Origin: Sphingopyxis panaciterrae
GTDB lineage: Bacteria; Pseudomonadota; Alphaproteobacteria; Sphingomonadales; Sphingomonadaceae
Direction of reading: 5' to 3'
Length of the DNA: 64,000 nt
NCBI RefSeq assembly: GCF_011762125.1
Contig: NZ_JAASQN010000004.1
Location: forward strand, 1-64,000
In this document: positions 61,502 through 64,000 of the stretch, piece by piece
How positions within the stretch are numbered: the stretch's first letter is position 1
Layout of the letters: the number at the start of each line of letters is the position of its first letter
The notes under the pieces: model-generated
What the model saw: the letters and a program-made list of their open reading frames with translations, nothing else
What the model was told of the DNA's origin: nothing
Databases searched by the model: none
Translations under genes and position numbers: made by a program

Positions 61502-64000
61502 CGCCCGCCCGCCGCCTGCGCCGCTGCGGCGCCCGCCGCCGATGCATCGGCCAGCGTCATCCCCTTGGGCAGGATCGCCAGTGACCATTGACGCGCCGGC
61601 GTCAGATATTGCTTGGCAAGCCGCTGGACATCGGCCGGGGTCACGGCGGCGATATCGTCCTGGATCGACAGCGCCGCAGCTGCGATGCGTGGATCCCGCG
61701 TCGCGCCTTCGAGCAGGAACATCCAATAGACATTACCCGTCGATGCCCGCGCGACCTGCTCGCGGATCGGCCCCGCGTTGCGTGCGAGTTCGTCGGCCGT
61801 GACCGGATTGGCGACGAGATCGGCGGCGATGTCTTTCGCAATGCCATAGAAACGGTCAACATCCTTGGGCGCCAGCAGGCTGCCGACAAGCAGATAGCCA
61901 CCGGCGTCAAAAGCCGTCGGCCAATGACTGTCCACGACCGGGCCATAGCTCGCGCCCTGCTCCGCCCGCAAACGGTCGAACAGGCGATCGTTGAAGATCG
62001 CGGCGAGTATTTCGAGCCCACGCGCGTCGCGCGGGCTCGCAAGCCCGCCGCTGGTCGGCCATGCCGTCATCGCCGCCGCCTGCCCCTTCTCGCCGCGATG
62101 AAAGGCGACTTCGGGCACGGTCACATGCTTTGCAAAAGCGACATTCTGCCCGCCCGGCGGCGCCAGCGGCGCGCGCGAAGGCAGGGCGCCGAACGTCTCG
62201 GCAAGAATCTGGCGATAGTCGATCGATGCCATATCGCCGAATAGCTGGACCTCGATCGGCCCGCTCGCGAGACGCGGTTCCCAGAAGGCCCGGAACGCCG
62301 CCGGCGTCAGCGCCTCGATCTCGGCCTTGTCGGGCGCCGACCAGCGCGCGTCATTCCCTGAAAGCCAGCCGCGCAAATTGCGGTCTAGCACCGCATTGGG
62401 GGTTGCGTCATTGACATCGTAACCGGTGAGATAACCGATGCGCAGCCGGTCGACGGGTGCGCTATCCCATCGCGGCGTAGCCAGCTTTCCGGCGAGCAGC
62501 TTCATCTGATCGGAAAGGTCGGCAGGCTTGCTTTCGGCCGACAATTCGAACGCATCATCGTCGATCGCAAAGCTCATCTGGATCTGCCGGCCATTGGTGA
62601 GCTGATCGATCTCGTTTTGGCCCCAAGGGCCGATGCCGCTCGCGATCAGCGCATAGTCGCCGGTCCAGAGCAGATTGGGTGCATCGGCGGCAACGCTGCG
62701 GTTCCCGGCGCCAAAGCGGACGTTGACGCGCACCTTGCCGGGTTCGACCTTGTTGTTCGAAACAAGCGCCGTCACGCCGTTGGCGAATTCGATCCGTTCG
62801 GCGCGCAGCCCCGGGATCAGGGTCGTCGATGCGATCGTCCCCGGCTTTCCAATCGCGGGAAGCTGGCTGAAATCGGCCTTGATCGCCGTCAGTCGGTCGT
62901 CGCGGGCTAGCGCGGGCGCCGCCAATGCGGCAAGCAGCGCGCCGTCACCACCCGCAATCGGGGTCGGTGTCGTCAGGACGACGCGCGTCACCGGCGCGCT
63001 GAAGATTGCGCGGCTGATATCGAGCATCGCCTGCGGCGTCGCCGCCGCGCGGATCGACTTGAACATGTCGACCTGCCCTTGCGGACTGGTCACCGTTTCG
63101 CCGATGTCGACCGCCCGCACCATGTCGTCGGCCAGCCGCGCACCGGGCTCGTTGCGCGCATTTTCAAGTTCCTTGCGCAGGAAGGCTTCGATCTCATTCG
63201 CTTCGCGATCGATATCGGCCTGCGATGGCGGCGTTTTCATCGCGTCGGCGATCACGCCGCGCACGTCGGCGAGCGCGGGCTTCCAGTCGCCGAGCGGGAC
63301 GATCTGCGCCATCGTCACGTCGGCGCTGCGGCTGACATATTCCTGTTCGACCGTCGCGACGAGATAGCTGCCGCCGCTACGCGCGCGGTTTTCGAGGCGC
63401 CGGTTGACCAGCGCCTGCGCGATGAATTCCATATAGAGCCGCCGGGTGTTTTCGACGGTGTCGATGCGCTTTTTCCACGGGCGGACCATCGCGAGCGACA
63501 GTGCAACCGGCTGGTTCGCCTCGACGATCGACCGTGCGACCGAGGCCTTGGGATTGGGCTTGCCGAAATCGGGCTGCGCCGGATTGGGACCTGCGGCACG
63601 CCAGTCGCCATAATATTTTTCGATGAGCCGTGCGAACTCGGCCGGATCGCCGTCGCCGACGATCACGACCACTGCCCGGTCGGGGCGGTACCAGCGATCG
63701 TGGAAAGCCGCCACGGTGGCGGCGCGGGCCGCCCCGAGCGACTCGGTGGTGCCGATCGGCGATCGCTCGCCGAGCAGCTGGCCGGCAAAAAGATGGGCGC
63801 TCGTCGCATCGGATATCCGCTTTTGCGGGCCGTCCGATTCGCGCAGTTCGGACATGACGACACCGCGTTCGGCAGTCACCGCCGCTTCGGAGATACGCGG
63901 TTCGCGCACCATCCCTGCGAGCAGTTTCATGCTCTCGTCGAGATTGGCGGGCGTGACGCTCGGCAAATCGAGTTGGTAGGCGGTCTGGGTCGGTGTCGTC
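61498..64000 (-). CDS. M16 family zinc metallopeptidase (partial, start beyond the right edge)
   Basis: About 834 codons are visible; the frame stays open to base 64000 (reading TPTQTAYQLDLPS at the edge), so the signal peptide and HxxEH motif lie outside. The third-ligand region TAERGVVMSELRE is present, followed by the linked second, inactive M16 domain (LRAERIEFANGVTALVSNNK onward). This fits the pitrilysin/insulinase-like two-domain periplasmic proteases. The TAG stop at 61498-61500 lies in the right flank of the IS481 element, which inserted without changing the protein. Confidence 0.9.
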   Translation of the reverse strand, partial: TTPTQTAYQLDLPSVTPANLDESMKLLAGMVREPRISEAAVTAERGVVMSELRESDGPQKRISDATSAHLFAGQLLGERSPIGTTESLGAARAATVAAFHDRWYRPDRAVVVIVGDGDPAEFARLIEKYYGDWRAAGPNPAQPDFGKPNPKASVARSIVEANQPVALSLAMVRPWKKRIDTVENTRRLYMEFIAQALVNRRLENRARSGGSYLVATVEQEYVSRSADVTMAQIVPLGDWKPALADVRGVIADAMKTPPSQADIDREANEIEAFLRKELENARNEPGARLADDMVRAVDIGETVTSPQGQVDMFKSIRAAATPQAMLDISRAIFSAPVTRVVLTTPTPIAGGDGALLAALAAPALARDDRLTAIKADFSQLPAIGKPGTIASTTLIPGLRAERIEFANGVTALVSNNKVEPGKVRVNVRFGAGNRSVAADAPNLLWTGDYALIASGIGPWGQNEIDQLTNGRQIQMSFAIDDDAFELSAESKPADLSDQMKLLAGKLATPRWDSAPVDRLRIGYLTGYDVNDATPNAVLDRNLRGWLSGNDARWSAPDKAEIEALTPAAFRAFWEPRLASGPIEVQLFGDMASIDYRQILAETFGALPSRAPLAPPGGQNVAFAKHVTVPEVAFHRGEKGQAAAMTAWPTSGGLASPRDARGLEILAAIFNDRLFDRLRAEQGASYGPVVDSHWPTAFDAGGYLLVGSLLAPKDVDRFYGIAKDIAADLVANPVTADELARNAGPIREQVARASTGNVYWMFLLEGATRDPRIAAAALSIQDDIAAVTPADVQRLAKQYLTPARQWSLAILPKGMTLADASAAGAAAAQAAGGR

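Overview
The window reads as chromosomal DNA of a high-GC alphaproteobacterium of the order Sphingomonadales, most likely Sphingopyxis or a close relative. This is inferred from gene content: an exosortase A (XrtA) exopolysaccharide cluster in its sphingomonad layout, an rseP-bamA-skp-fabZ-rpmE run with no lpxD/lpxA/lpxB (sphingomonads use glycosphingolipids instead of LPS), and many long inverted repeats of the kind common in that group. No rRNA, tRNA, CRISPR array or prophage was seen. Genes are dense, with 4-nt ATGA/GTGA overlaps in many operons.

Bases 145-19674 are an exopolysaccharide region. A PilZ-XRE fusion regulator (145-849) lies downstream of a minus-strand XrtA operon running from the OPX export lipoprotein (13978) through chain-length protein, tyrosine autokinase, outer-membrane beta-barrel protein, AAA ATPase, polysaccharide deacetylase, FemAB-like protein and glycosyltransferase to exosortase A and an asparagine-synthase-type amidotransferase (935). 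Upstream lie a PLP decarboxylase and an AMP-forming ligase (minus strand), back to back with a GNAT protein, an acyl carrier protein and two alpha/beta hydrolases (plus strand). This second set looks like a carrier-protein-based tailoring module whose chemistry is unknown.

Bases 19827-28272 hold trxB, a methyltransferase, a RidA-family gene divergent from a TetR regulator with two matching palindromic operators, trhO, a DJ-1/SDR/GMC oxidoreductase operon, and the dmeR-dmeF metal efflux pair with a C-tract operator. Bases 28451-43428 hold a secreted protein with a duplicated Cys/Trp motif, glcB, a spermidine-synthase-like protein, an M20 hydrolase-astA-astB arginine catabolic operon, two tail-to-tail alpha/beta hydrolases, an MHS transporter, a DEAD-box RNA helicase with a structured leader, glpK and rpmE.

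Bases 43643-54876 are the conserved minus-strand run rpsB-tsf-pyrH-frr-uppS-cdsA-dxr-rseP-bamA-skp-fabZ (translation, isoprenoid and phospholipid synthesis, outer-membrane assembly). Then come psd-pssA, divergent icd, a CPA2 cation:proton antiporter, an IS481-family insertion sequence placed at the stop codon of the next gene, and an M16 metallopeptidase cut by the right edge. At least ten REP-like inverted repeats from several families sit between genes.
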